A stretch of 64,000 nt of DNA, taken from contig NC_073693.1 in NCBI RefSeq assembly GCF_029784155.1, forward strand, positions 338,474,023 through 338,538,022, read 5' to 3'. Numbering within the stretch: the first letter of the stretch is position 1; every line of letters starts with the position of its first letter. A program made the position numbers and the translations under genes. The notes beneath the pieces were generated by a model. That model was given only the letters and a program-made list of their open reading frames with translations, did no database searches and had not been told where the DNA came from. Positions 1 to 12,051 of the stretch are shown here, in pieces. The stretch is from Uranotaenia lowii. Lineage: Eukaryota; Arthropoda; Insecta; Diptera; Culicidae.

Positions 1-480
1 ACAGAACCACATTTCACTTCTGGCGTTTGAATTGACAATATTGACATTTCGAAAGCATCCGAATCGTCGAAACCAGAATCGAATGCAGGAATTTGCGGTT
101 GATTTCGGATGAGCTGCATTCAATTGTGTCCTCACTGCTGGGCCGGTCATATAATCAAATTGCCACCGTTCATCATTTTGAATTTGCCAGGGCAGCAATC
201 CGGCAGCCGAAAAATAAGTGTCCCCTTCCCCAAGCTGTCACGTGTCGTAATTATTGGCAACGATTGGTCACTTAAGGGCAACAAAATGGCTGCCGTTTGG
301 TTTTTGGGGGGCATCATTGGAGGAAGGTGAACTTAATTGAAATTTTCGCAAACCATTTCACTTAGCTGCGGTTCGGTGGCTGAAATGGTGCTTTTGTCAA
401 ATTGATTATGTGCGTGCGGTTCCTGGAGCTAAACGCTATCCGGGGATTGTTTAGGTTTACGGGAAACGATTTAATTATGT
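1..480 (-). repeat. IR-linked downstream block, copy 1
   Basis: On the minus strand this stretch matches 39415-39850 and 48525-48930 over almost their whole length. Shared words include the sequence around CTTAAGTGACCAATCGTTGCC and GGCAATTTGATTATATGAC. It lies about 220 bp beyond the 3' end of IR-1, the same relative place as copy 3 behind IR-3, so it was probably duplicated together with the gene. No long ORF is shared by the copies, which points to noncoding DNA. It may extend past the left edge of the window. It could be an enhancer, the promoter of something further out, or an old repeat that hitch-hiked. Confidence 0.75.
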
Positions 481-702
481 TTACTTACTTCAAACGGGAA
501 TGCTCTCGGATGAGTTGAGTTATGGGTCTGAATAATAAAAAAAAAAAAAATAACTCCACTTGAAATTATATTGTTGAATAAATCTTTAAAGGAACCGGAT
601 TTTAAAATTTAAAAACTTTATTAGAATCATCATAGTTTATAGTAAAGCTTCAAACTCATTTAAAAGTTTGTTTTTCTTTTTTTAATACTTTGAAACAATT
701 TA

Positions 703-2228
703 TCAAAATTGGTTAAAATTTGTTGCAAAAATAAAGTAAAAAATTTCAACCATAAAAGCAAAACTGGCCGAAGCCAGACCGACAGCCCATAACACCCACA
801 CCAGAAACAGCTCCTCGAAGGTTATTATAGAGTTTGCGATCTCCTTAACTCTTTCGAACTTTTGCTCTCGTGCCTCGTTCCAGTGCTGCCAGATTCCCGA
901 TTCCACTACCGAGTCCTGAATGTCCCGATAAAGCCTAGCAATCGGTAGCATCCGATCGAAACTGAACTGACATCGATCAACGATAGACGCTCTTTGAGAC
1001 CGTAATAGTGCCCATTGGGAGGTTTCACTCGCACATCAGTCAAAAACATTACATCTCGACACAGATACATAAGACCACATTGGGGACTCGTGGGCAGTAC
1101 ATCAGGCGGATATTGCAGAATCGGATTCGCTAGCTCTAGTTTAATCGTTTGAAAGTATTTGCGTACTATTTCCGGTTTACTGTAGCCACAGATAGGCCTA
1201 CCAGATTTGTTAAAATCGTGTAATGTTTCTAGTTCCGGTTCATAGGCAACAATCATCAGATAAGATATCAGAGCGTAGGTGTAGGTATCTTCAACAATGG
1301 CCCGAAGTATGGAAAATCCTATCAAAAAAATTATTGCTGCCTTCTTACTGTAGTGAGAGTTCTTGATGACAAATTTCAAAATTTTTACAACAAGGGTGAT
1401 TCCAGCTAGAGCTATTCCGAATGTTACCCAAATGGCTGAAGAAAAAGGGTACAGCATGTGCCAAAAATTTCTACGAAGTTCCAGCTTGGTAAGTATCAAA
1501 CAGTTTCCTCCACAAGATGGCGCCCGAACGAGTTCCGCTTTCGGATGAGCGATTGAGTATTCCGGAATCATATGAACATCCGTATCCCATTCGCCGTCGC
1601 CGTTGCCCATTCGCCGTTGCGAATGTGCTGACGAAAACATCAATTTCCAGCCCCTAGAGTAGGTCAGCTCTTTGGCACAACGAGTTACAGGTAGAATCGC
1701 GAACTCCTTGCTCCTGATGGAGATGTCTGACACGCGAAAAGAGAAGTTTCCACGGGGTGGAATCACATTCTGGTCCCAAAGGTCGTCTAATGGTGTTTCC
1801 GTCATCAGAATTTCCTTAATCAAAGTTCGGGAATAGCAATCATACAAAATCACACGGTCACCCACTATTAAAACAGATGCGGGAATCCTCAAATGTGTCG
1901 CAACCTTTTCAAAATTTTCACGAAGGTATTCCTTACTGTATCCCAGATGATCTCCGATGAAAATGATTCGATTAGCAAAATTCAACTCATGATAGTGAAA
2001 CAAAAAAATTAGCAATTGGTCTCGTACAGAACCTAAAAGCACCAAATAAGTGCTACAGATGGATATTGAAACTTGGGCAAGCATTAGCATCACTTGTGGG
2101 CAGTTTATGTTGCTTGACAAAAAGTTCACCAAGTCGGTAAAAAACTGGGACCCTATAGTAGATCCTACGAAACACAAAGTTCCATTGACTAGCTTTGAAC
2201 TAACCGAAAGGTAGTTCGAAAGTTCCAT
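703..2228 (-). pseudogene. Divergent ionotropic receptor IR-1, one-base frameshift
   Basis: This is an insect ionotropic receptor, a variant glutamate receptor channel expected in the dendrite membrane of chemosensory neurons. The start is the ATG at 2228, aligned with the MDIS start of the two paralogues; an upstream non-ATG extension is not shared. Visible parts are a ligand-binding half (PRGNFSFRVS, IPEYSIAHPKAELVR), TM1 (WVTFGIALAGITLVV), TM2 ending in the iGluR-like TYTYALISYLM, a second ligand-binding half (SGRPICGYSKPE) and TM3 (FLVWVLWAVGLASASFAFMV). Near 960-975 the gene is one base shorter than the other copies, which shifts the frame after LIDVS. The correct C-terminus continues in another frame to a TGA at 703-705. 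No other break is seen, so this is either a young pseudogene or an assembly error. The subfamily is not assigned. Confidence 0.85.
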
Positions 2229-2330
2229 TTCGGTTAAAATATGCCGGAGCACCTTCTAAGTTGAAGAAACGTGGAAAATTTGAACAGTTGAACGCTTTTA
2301 TCAACTTATTTGTTTGGTTTACAAAATCAA

Positions 2331-2385
2331 ATAGATTTAGTTTTAATTGCTAGCTACTCGTTAATGGCTTTGAAAGCTTTTAGAA
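2331..2385 (-). promoter_or_regulatory. Conserved 5' flanking block of IR-1
   Basis: Read on the minus strand this matches the blocks 85-105 bp upstream of the ATGs of IR-2 and IR-3. The shared features are AAAGCTTTYAAARCCAT followed by TAGCTAGYAATTAAAA and ATCTA. A position conserved relative to the start, when nearby sequence has diverged, suggests a shared core promoter, 5' UTR or binding site. It could also be only residual duplication identity. Confidence 0.5.
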
Positions 2386-2487
2386 ACCTTTTATTAAATG
2401 CTAATTCCATTTTCAGAAACAAAATGTGTCGATTTGTCCCAAACATTAAATAAATAGTAAAAGTAGCTAATAGCATTGCGTGTAAGC

Positions 2488-4576
2488 AAAAATGACAAAA
2501 ATGACAAAAATGACAAAAATGACAAAAATGACAAAAATGACAAAAATGACAAAAATGACAAAAATGACAAAAATGACAAAAATGACAAAAATGACAAAAA
2601 TGACAAAAATGACAAAAATGACAAAAATGACAAAAATGACAAAAATGACAAAAATGACAAAAATGACAAAAATGACAAAAATGACAAAAATGACAAAAAT
2701 GACAAAAAATGACAAAAATGACAAAAATGACAAAAATTACAAAAATTACAAAAATTACACAAATTACAAAAATAACAAAAATTACAAAAATGACAAAAAT
2801 GACAAAAATGACAAAAATGACAAAAATGACAAAAATGACAAAAATGACAAAAATGACAAAAATGACAAAAATGACAAAAATGACACAAAATGACAAAAAT
2901 GACAAAAATGACAAAAATGACAAAAATGACAAAAATGACAAAAATGACAAAAATGACAAAAATGACAAAAATGACAAAAATGACAAAAATGACAAAAATG
3001 ACAAAAATGACAAAAATGACAAAAATGACAAAAATGACAAAAATGACAAAAATGACAAAAATGACAAAAATGACAAAAATGACAAAAATGACAAAAATGA
3101 CAAAAATGACAAAAATGACAAAAATGACAAAAATGACAAAAATGACAAAAATGACAAAAATGACAAAAATGACAAAAATGACAAAAATGACAAAAATGAC
3201 AAAAATGACAAAAATGACAAAAATGACAAAAATGACAAAAATGACAAAAATGACAAAAATGACAAAAATGACAAAAATGACAAAAATGACAAAAATGACA
3301 AAAATGACAAAAATGACAAAAATGACAAAAATGACAAAAATGACAAAAATGACAAAAATGACAAAAATGACAAAAATGACAAAAATGACAAAAAAGACAA
3401 AAATGACAAAAATGACAAAAATGACAAAAATGACAAAAATGACAAAAATGACAAAAATTACAAAAAACGACAAAACTGGCAGAAAGGACAAAATTGACAA
3501 AAATGACCAAAAAGGACAAAAATTTAAAAAATGACAAAAATGACAAAAATGACAAAAATGACAAAAATGACAAAAATGACAAAAATGACAAAAATGACAA
3601 AAATGACAAAAATGACAAAAATGACAAAAATGACAAAAATGACAAAAATGACAAAAATGACAAAAATGACAAAAATGACAAAAATGACAAAAATGACAAA
3701 AATGACAAAAATGACAAAAATGACAAAAATGACAAAAATGACAAAAATGACAAAAATGACAAAAATGACAAAAATGACAAAAATGACAAAAATGACAAAA
3801 ATGACAAAAATGACAAAAATGACAAAAATGACAAAAATGACAAAAATGACAAAAATGACAAAAATGACAAAAATGACAAAAATGACAAAAATGACAAAAA
3901 TGACAAAAATGACAAAAATGACAAAAATGACAAAAATGACAAAAATGACAAAAATGACAAAAATGACAAAAATGACAAAAATGACAAAAATGACAAAAAT
4001 GACAAAAATGACAAAAATGACAAAAATGACAAAAATGACAAAAATGACAAAAATGACAATAATGACAAAAATGACAAAAATGACAAAAATGACAAAAATG
4101 ACAAAAATGACAAAAATGACAAAAATGACAAAAATGACAAAAATGACAAAAATGACAAAAATGACAAAAATGACAAAAATGACAAAAATGACAAAAATGA
4201 CAAAAATGACAAAAATGACAAAAATGACAAAAATGACAAAAATGACAAAAATGACAAAAATGACAAAAATGACAAAAATGACAAAAATGACAAAAATGAC
4301 AAAAATGACAAAAATGACAAAAATGACAAAAATGACAAAAATGACAAAAATGACAAATATGACAAAAATGACAAAAATGACAAAAATGACAAAAATGACA
4401 AAAATGACAAAAATGACAAAAATGACAAAAATGACAAAAATGACAAAAATGACAAAAATGACAAAAATGACAAAAATGACAAAAATGACAAAAATGACAA
4501 AAATGACAAAAATGACAAAAATGACAAAAATGACAAAAATGACAAAAATGACAAAAATGACAAAAATGACAAAAAT
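2488..4576. repeat. 9-bp satellite (ATGACAAAA)n
   Basis: About 2.09 kb, roughly 230 copies, of the nonamer ATGACAAAA. Most units are perfect. Variant patches lie at 2735-2790 (ATTACAAAA units) and 3455-3530 (several different changes), and there are isolated one-base changes near 4058 and 4356. The array begins about 260 bp upstream of the IR-1 ATG. Because 9 is a multiple of 3 and the unit lacks stops in most frames, long ORFs of repeated MTK, NDK or LSF tripeptides run through it. They are not genes. Confidence 0.97.
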
Positions 4577-4596
4577 TCCACTAATGGATCTTTAAT

Positions 4597-5419
4597 TTTG
4601 AATCTTGAAACTTGAAACTTGAATCTTGAGACTTGAATCTTGAATCTTGAATCTTGAATATTGAATCTTGAATCTTGAATCTTGAATCTTGAATCTTGAA
4701 TCTTGAATCTTGAATCTTGAATCTTGAATCTTGAATCTTGAATCTTGAATCTTGAATCTTGAATCTTGAATCTTGAATCTTGAATCTTGAATCTTGAATC
4801 TTGAATCTTGAATCTTGAATCTTGAATCTTGAATCTTGAATCTTGAATCTTGAATCTTGAATCTTGAATCTTGAATCTTGAATCTTGAATCTTGAATCTT
4901 GAATCTTGAATCTTGAATCTTGAATCTTGAATCTTGAATCTTGAATCTTGAATCTTGAATCTTGAATCTTGAATCTTGAATCTTGAATCTTGAATCTTGA
5001 ATCTTGAATCTTGAATCTTGAATCTTGAATCTTGAATCTTGAATCTTGAATCTTGAATCTTGAATCTTGAATCTTGAATCTTGAATCTTGAATCTTGAAT
5101 CTTGAATCTTGAATCTTGAATCTTGAATCTTGAATCTTGAATCTTGAATCTTGAATCTTGAATCTTGAATCTTGAATCTTGAATCTTGAATCTTGAATCT
5201 TGAATCTTGAATCTTGAATCTTGAATCTTGAATCTTGAAGCTTGAATCTTGAATCTTGAATCTTGAATCTTGATCCTTGAATCTTGAATCTTGAATCTTG
5301 AATCCTGAATCTTGAATCTTGAATCTTGAATCTTGAATCTGGAATCTGGAATCTTGAATCTTGAATCTTGAATCTTGAATCTTGAATCTTGAATCTTGAA
5401 TCTTGAATCTTGAATCTTT
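4597..5419. repeat. 7-bp satellite (TTGAATC)n
   Basis: About 820 bp, close to 117 copies, of the heptamer TTGAATC. Variants (TTGAAAC, TTGAGAC) cluster at the left end and a few substitutions lie between 5239 and 5350. It begins about 20 bp after the 9-bp satellite ends, so two unrelated short-period arrays sit side by side. Confidence 0.97.
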
Positions 5420-7489
5420 AATTTAAAATATTGATTATAATTCTAGCACCAATCGTTTACAATCCTGTCTTATTATTCGTTTCACAATGGGTACTCATAT
5501 GTCGAAATTTGGTGTCCAACAGACTACAATCCTAATTGATTTCTCAAGTGTCAGGTACAAATTAGCATATCCGTTTACGTGTCAAGAGGCTCAACAGAAT
5601 ACAGAGCACCAATTTTTCGAGATAAAAAAAAACCATCAACAAAAATTGTTCATTCCATTCAACTAAGACCAGGACAACAACGACGATAGAACGACGATTG
5701 GAAAGACGTCCGCTGAGCTTTTGGGCATCATGCTTTTTTTCCTTCTCTCTTTTTTTTTAATGAAAGTGCAGACGACAATCGAAAACCGATAAGCGGCTTT
5801 TGATAAAATTTTAATGGAAAACCTCTCGTTAGATTGAATTTCAATTCGTCGTTTACTTTGCAGATATTGGCGATGGCCGCAGCAATCGGAAATGATTTTT
5901 GTGCTTTGACTGTTTTTATTTCTGTTTGGTATCATTCTTTCGAATGTTTCTTGCAGAATTTTGTTGTAGGTAATTGATTTTAGACTGTTGAGGTTTTTTT
6001 TTTCAAATTTGAAATAATTATTTTCTTTCTGATACAAAGAAATAAAATTGAGTTTGAAACCACTAGATTTACCAATGTTTTTTCCTGATAGGAACAGAGG
6101 CATCAATGAAAACCAAAATCGAGATCCATGTTTTGCATTCAATTATTCGAGACCTTTCTGGTCTGGTTTTCTACACAAAATAGTGAATCCTTGCCTAGAG
6201 AATCCGGCCGGCCGCAACAAAATTGAACCTGTGGTGGCCCATCTGTTGACATAAACCGATCTGGCCACAATCCTGTTATCGCTTCATCTCTTCGGATAAA
6301 GCTCAGCCAGCATCCTCCATACATAAGTAGATCCAACCAAAACCAAATCCAGTCTTGTCCAGCCAGGATCCGTATCATTTGCCGAGAAGAACAAAACCAA
6401 AGAGATAACATGCAATTTCAATCATGTTCCGGATAAGACCGGAGAGGCGGGCCAACAATGTGCCAGCCAGTATGCAATGAATGCAAAATGTCCCCGCCTT
6501 CCCGAGTTCTTCCGGAGGTTCCGCCGGAACTTCTTCTCCTAAGGTTGGTTCATCATCATTTTCGAAACCAGAAGGAACAAACCACAAAGTTCTGCTTCCT
6601 TTGCCGATTTTCTAAGAGCGAGAAGACCTTCGTCAGAAACCACCGATTTAGTTAGTGAACTGTCAAAATATGGGGGGCACAACCCACAAAACGATGCTGA
6701 ATAGGATAAATACTTAAGCTAGACATTCCAAACGGAAGCAATCCTTTCTCTGCTGTAGGCCTCTGCCTCAATTCTGCATCCGTGACTGGCTGGCCGAGTA
6801 CCATCTACGTAGGAATCTATCAGATCACGTTTCCCCCAACCGACCAGCTGAGGCTGAAGCTCTTCAACCAACTTCGACTGCTCTTCTTACCCTCTTCAAA
6901 GGAAGCCTGGAAGCAGGAAGATAGATAGATATGCGGATGGTGGGGATGATAGCTAGGATAGCTTATCCCCAATCTGGGACTGTTTTACATACAAATGAAC
7001 CATGTTAAACACTTCGGATGGTCACGAGATCGGTCGGTTGGTCGGTCGGGTCTTGTCTTGTCTTTGTTGTCAAGCCATCCTAGCCCAGACCCTGCTCAGT
7101 TGAGAAAACTGTCTCTCGACGGAGTGCATTTTATGGTGGGCGTTTCGGATGGAATGACTCAATGTCGTTGGAAATCGAACCGAAAAGAAAAAGTTATCCA
7201 TTTTGAAAAAGTGAGTTAAGTGAACAATTTCATTACCCATTTCGTGGAGAAATGATTGCAAGAAACCGCAGTGGTTTCAAATGATTTTCGGAAGCTATTT
7301 CAAACAAAGTAAAAAAAAGCATAAAAGAATTCTACAAATTGTTGTGATTCAACTAATCTAAATAACAAACAGAAGAACTTCAAAATACGTTCATGCTTAT
7401 TTCAAGTGTGTAGATAAGAGATAATACAGTGTGTAGATAAGGAGAAAATTGAATTATTAAGTAAATTTTGAACACAGTTTTCAGAATTT
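5420..7489. other. Region without a recognised gene
   Basis: Reading frames here are short (up to about 160 codons, minus strand 5663-6142) and low in complexity, and I recognise no domain. The part 6150-6960 is less AT-rich than its surroundings and could hold a UTR or an old exon. There is a short GATA run near 6920. No RNA gene or transposon end is evident. Confidence 0.5.
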
Positions 7490-8025
7490 GAAGCGAGTTG
7501 AGAGGACAGCCCGAGCGTATTAAAGAGATGTTGAGAGAACAGCTTGGATTCCATAGGCGAGTAAAGAGGACAGGCTGAATGCATTGATAAGGAAATCAAG
7601 CTAGTTGAGATGGCAGCTTGGAAACCCAAAGGTGAGTTGAGAGGACAGGTTGAAAACTTATAGGTGAGTTGAGAGGACAGTTTGAACGTATTGATGTGGA
7701 TTGCAAGCGAGTCGAGAGGACAGCTTGAAAATCCAAAGGTGAGGTGAGAGGACAGCCTGATTTGATAGAAGAAAATATAAAGCAAATATCAAGCGAGTTG
7801 AGAGGACAGCTTGAAAGCTTATAGGCGAGTTCAGAGGACAGTATTGACAAGGATTGCAAGCGAGTCGAGTGAAAATTGAATGGTGAATTGAGAGGACAGC
7901 CTGTGTGTATTGAAGAGAATATCAAGCGAGTTGAGAGAACAGCTTGGAAACTTATAGGCGATTTGAGAGGACAGACTGAACGCATTGATAAGGATTTCAA
8001 ACGAGTTGAGAGGACAGCTTGAAAA
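7490..8025. repeat. 76-bp satellite, left part
   Basis: This is a tandem array whose unit has two related halves, each beginning near GAGTTGAGAGGACAG. One half (about 32 bp) continues CTTGAAAATCCAAAGGC. The other (about 44 bp) continues CYTGAACGTATTGA and ends with a stretch like AAGGATATCAAGC. Units differ by substitutions and small indels. The array resumes at 9228 after an inserted element. Minus-strand frames full of CPLNSP-like words are a by-product of the repeat. Confidence 0.9.
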
Positions 8026-9227
8026 CCCAGACAACCAGAAGTCGTATTTTCTTTTACAGATTACATCGTATAGAATGTTATTTATACTCATTTTCGTATA
8101 TCTGCACCTACAATGTGCGGTTCATGCATATTCTTTATCGTATTTAAAAGCATTGCATGATTTTATTACGACAAGAAGAGAGACTCGTATTTATGTACAT
8201 ATGAACTCGACCTTTGTGTACGACAATTCGTAAAAAATCCGTGAAACGACCGATATACGGTGATCAGCCGTGACTGAGAGATTTTGTCGTGCTATGCATA
8301 AAATAATTCGAAATAAAAAACGTATATAACTGCATTGATTCGTAATAATGTGCATGCAATCATATACCTTTGCAAATTAATTCGCATGTCTGATTTTCGT
8401 AAAACGTATTTGCTGGCAATCGTAAAAGAATACAAAAAAGTTCAATGAAATCGTTTATGATAATGGGACATCGATGATTGGAATCGAATTAAAGGTGGCT
8501 TCAAAACGTTGGTCTATTTTTAGATCATCGATGACGTGTTCTACGATTTAACAGATTTAAGTTATAGAAATATACGATTTGCTTTTGGTTTTAATGCCTT
8601 TCAAGCAAATCCCCTTGAATTTATATATCCCAAATAGCTTCGAGGAACCATCATGAGCTGCAGATCGTATGGTCAGGGGATCAAGTCCCAGGTACTAACA
8701 ATAAAATCAGCAATCTGGCAAATAATAAACTTGTACGATATAAACTTGATTTTGACAGCAAAAAATGCATTTCTTTGAAATAATCTCATTTTTATTATTT
8801 TTATGGATGAATAACCAATTGGTTTAAAGTATAAAAAAAAAATAATAATCTTATTTTTATTCAACTGACGGAAAATGAGAGCCCTGCACTCAAGTCGCAA
8901 AAGACGACCAAATAAGTCGTCAAACTTTCCATATTGCTACGAAAAATGTCGTATATTACAACCTCAATCATCTATATGACAATGTAAATTGTCATAGTAT
9001 ATTCCAAAAAGAATCAGGGTAGTCGTAAATGATGCGCATGACAAGTCGTGCAAATCGTAATTTAATACAATCCAAATCAAGAATATGTTTGCTAATGTAC
9101 CTATATGGCCTCCAAAATGATACGTATATACTGGTTTTGCTCACATTATATACGATATGTTTACAGGTATATTTGCATGTATATTTTGCGTTGCAAATTC
9201 GAAATACCCACCAAATGGTTGTCTGGG
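8026..9227. mobile_element. TIR element inserted in the 76-bp satellite
   Basis: A 1.2-kb segment that is unlike the satellite on either side and has 12-bp perfect terminal inverted repeats: cccagacaacca at 8026-8037 and tggttgtctggg at 9216-9227. The satellite sequence resumes directly outside. The interior has no transposase frame, so it is non-autonomous. TCGTA/TACGA words are unusually frequent throughout. The target duplication is unclear, possibly only two bases (AA). The superfamily cannot be assigned. Confidence 0.7.
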
Positions 9228-10790
9228 AATCCAAAAGTGAGTTGAGAGGACAGCTCGAGTGTATTAAAGAGAATATCAAGCCAGTGTAGAGGACAGCTTG
9301 GATTTCTATAGGCGAGTTGAGAGGACAGTCTGAACGTATTGACAAGAATATCAAGCGAGTTGAGAGGACAGCCCGAACGCATTGATTAGAATATCAAGCA
9401 AGTTGAGAAGACAGCTTGAAAACTTATATGCGAGTTGAGAGAACAGTCTGATTGTATTGAGAAGGATTTCAAGCAAGTTGAGAGGACAGCTTGTAAGTCC
9501 CATGGCGAGTTAATGTATTGACATGAATGTATTGTATTGTACTAGTGTTTTGAGTGTATTGACATGAATATCAAGCGAGTTGAGAGGACAGCTTGAAAAT
9601 TCAAAGGCAAATTGAGATGACAGCTCGAGCGTATTAGAGAATATCAAGCAAGTTTAGAGGACAGCTTGGATTCTCTAGACGAATTAAGAGGACAGCCTGA
9701 ACACATTGATAAGGATATTGACAACATTGGACAACTTGAAAATCCAAAGGTAAGTTGAGAGAACAGTCTGAACGCATTGATTAGAAGCGAGTTGAGAGGA
9801 CAACTTGAAAATCCAAAGGTGAGTTAAGAGGACAACTTAAGTGTATTGAAGAGAATATCAAGTGAGTTGAGAGGACAGCTTGGATTTCAAAGGCAACGAG
9901 AGGACAGTTTGAACGTATTGACAAGGATTTCAAGCGAGTCGAGAAGACAGCTTGAAAATCCAAACGTGAGTTAAGAGAACAGCCTAAGTGTATTAAAGAG
10001 AATATCAAGCAAGGTCAGAGGACAGCTTGAATTCCAAAGGCGAATTGAGAGGACTGAACGTCTGAACGCATTGACGTGGATTGCAAGCGATTCGAGAGAA
10101 CAGCTTGAAAATCCAAAGGTGAGTTGAAAGGAGAGAATGTCAAGTGAATTGAAAGGACAGCTTGAAAACTTATAGGCGAGTTGAGAGGACAGTCAGAACG
10201 TATCGACAAGGATTTCAAGCGAGTTGGGAGCTTGTAAATCCCAAGGCGAATTGAAAGGACAGTCCGACTGTATTGAAGAGAATATCAAGTGAGTTGAGAG
10301 GACAGTCTGAACGTATTGACAAGGATTTCAAGTGAGTTGAGAGGACAGCTTGTAAATCCCATGGCGAGTTGAGAGGACAGCCCGAGTGTATTGAAGAGAA
10401 CGTCAAGTGAGTTGAGAAGACAGCTTGAAAACTTATAAGCGAGTTGAGAGGACAACTTGAAAATCCAAATGTGAGTTAAGAGGACAGCCTGAACGTATTA
10501 AAGAGAATATAAAGCAAGTTGAGAGGACAGCTTGGATTTCATAGGCGAGTTGAGAGGACAGTCTGGAGGGATTGACAAGGATAACAAGCGAGTTGAGAGG
10601 ACAGCTTGTAAATCCCAAGGCGAGCTGAGAGGACAGTCTGAGTGTATTGTCGTGAATATCAAGCGAGTTGAGAGAACAGCTGGAAAACTGAAGGCGAGTT
10701 GAGAGGACAGCCTAAATGTGTTAATAAGAACGTCAAGTGAATTAAGAGGACAACATGAAAAATATTAATCGAGTTTAGACGGTCTAAGCG
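9228..10790. repeat. 76-bp satellite, right part
   Basis: The bipartite tandem repeat seen at 7490-8025 continues here for about 1.56 kb, roughly 20 units, and decays at its right end (10700-10790). Units between 9480 and 9560 are disrupted by a short TGTATTG-rich segment. Some units lack one half, consistent with unequal exchange. Confidence 0.9.
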
Positions 10791-11689
10791 TATTGACAAT
10801 AATATTATCAATCGTGAGCAATAATGCAAGTTTTAAATTCATTCCGACAGTTAATATGCCGTTAGGGAGTTCTGGGGATCCAATCGGTAACCAGCCAGCC
10901 CGGAGTAGGTGTGCCATCGCCGGGGACCAGGAGGAACCTCAACACGACCAAACCACGTGAACTCAAGGTCATCAAATCAGCTGTCATATCTGAATCGAGC
11001 CAAGTGGAGGGAGGTTACGAAACAAAGCCGCACCAGCTTCATCACAAAAACAACAAAAATAAGTAAAATCTGTATTTGCTCGTTTATGTATTGTTCGTTT
11101 TCACACCCTGCTAGTTATGATAAGTATGTGTGCGTGTCAGGGATGCCACATTTAAATCGGTATTTTCAAGCCCCAAAAAATCGGTATTCGGTATTAAATA
11201 AAATTCCAAAAAACGGTATAAATACCGATTTTTTTTTTTCAAAGCTTTTCAATCTAAATTTATTAAAAGAATATTAAAAAGAATGACATTTTTTCAACGC
11301 TAAATGGACAAATTTTCGTTCTCATTCGATATTTTAAGAGGACGCATGATTCCTCTTCAAATGAAAAAAAATTCTGTTTCTCCATGTGATTTGAAAAAAA
11401 ATGTTCAAACACCAAATTGAATTTACAGTATCCATGTTATGTTTTTCCTCTGTTAAAAATAGTTTTTTTTTGCAGTTGATTGATCAATTAATTCAAAAGA
11501 TTTACTAAAATGCTGTTTTTAACTGTTTGATAATTGAAATTTAGTACATTTGTGTTTGCTTGAAAATCTGTGCATAGATTCTATTGTAAAGTTGTAAAAG
11601 GATTCAACGATATTTATTTTATAATAGATTTTCTCACGATAAACTTTACCATCTGCTACTAACCTCCGCATCAATCATTAGTCAGGCTT
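10791..11689. other. No recognised feature
   Basis: AT-rich sequence without a convincing gene. A patch at 11150-11235 repeats the word CGGTAT with variants. 10860-11040 is less AT-rich but has no domain I recognise. Confidence 0.4.
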
Positions 11690-12050
11690 AATGGAAGTTT
11701 CACGAAGAATAAAGTATGGTATATCCAACAACAATCCAGTTATATTCAATTATATATCTGATTGCTTCTCGACCAACTATAATTACCAGAATTTCAACAA
11801 TATATACAATAGACAATCTGATTTCGTACATTCAACAATATATAATATACATTCAACTATAGTTGTATGATTTATTTTGTGCATTCAACTATAAATATAA
11901 TAGATTCAGCTTTAATGTACAATTGATGTCATACATTCAACAATAATTATAGTAGATTTAACTTTTTTTAAACATGATAGTTTCAATTATATTTATATGA
12001 TTTGTTCAATGAGGTCAACTATAAATATTGTAAATTTAAATTCTGTTTAT
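11690..12050. repeat. ATTCAACTAT motif array (left)
   Basis: Degenerate copies of ATTCAACTAT or ATTCAACAAT recur every 25-40 bp, separated by AT-rich spacers with TATA and CATA words. The reverse-complement motif, ATAGTTGAAT, forms similar arrays at 15630-15805 and 17755-17895. A MITE abuts the right end. Confidence 0.6.
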
Positions 12051-12051
12051 A

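Noticed and set aside
2354..4615. Very long ORFs of up to 600 codons on both strands made of MTK, NDK, LSF or HFC repeats
   Set aside because: They arise from a 9-bp satellite whose length is a multiple of three. Several frames and both strands are open at once and there is no other protein content.
5663..6142. 159-codon minus-strand ORF
   Set aside because: Low-complexity and lysine/serine-rich, with no domain and nothing supporting it in the context.
7402..10618. Many minus-strand ORFs with repeated CPLNSP, LSTRL and IRSNCPL words
   Set aside because: Translation of the 76-bp satellite; frames change from unit to unit.
7490..10790. CRISPR-like array
   Set aside because: Repeats and spacers are not distinct. 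The whole unit repeats, the genome is eukaryotic, and no cas genes are present.
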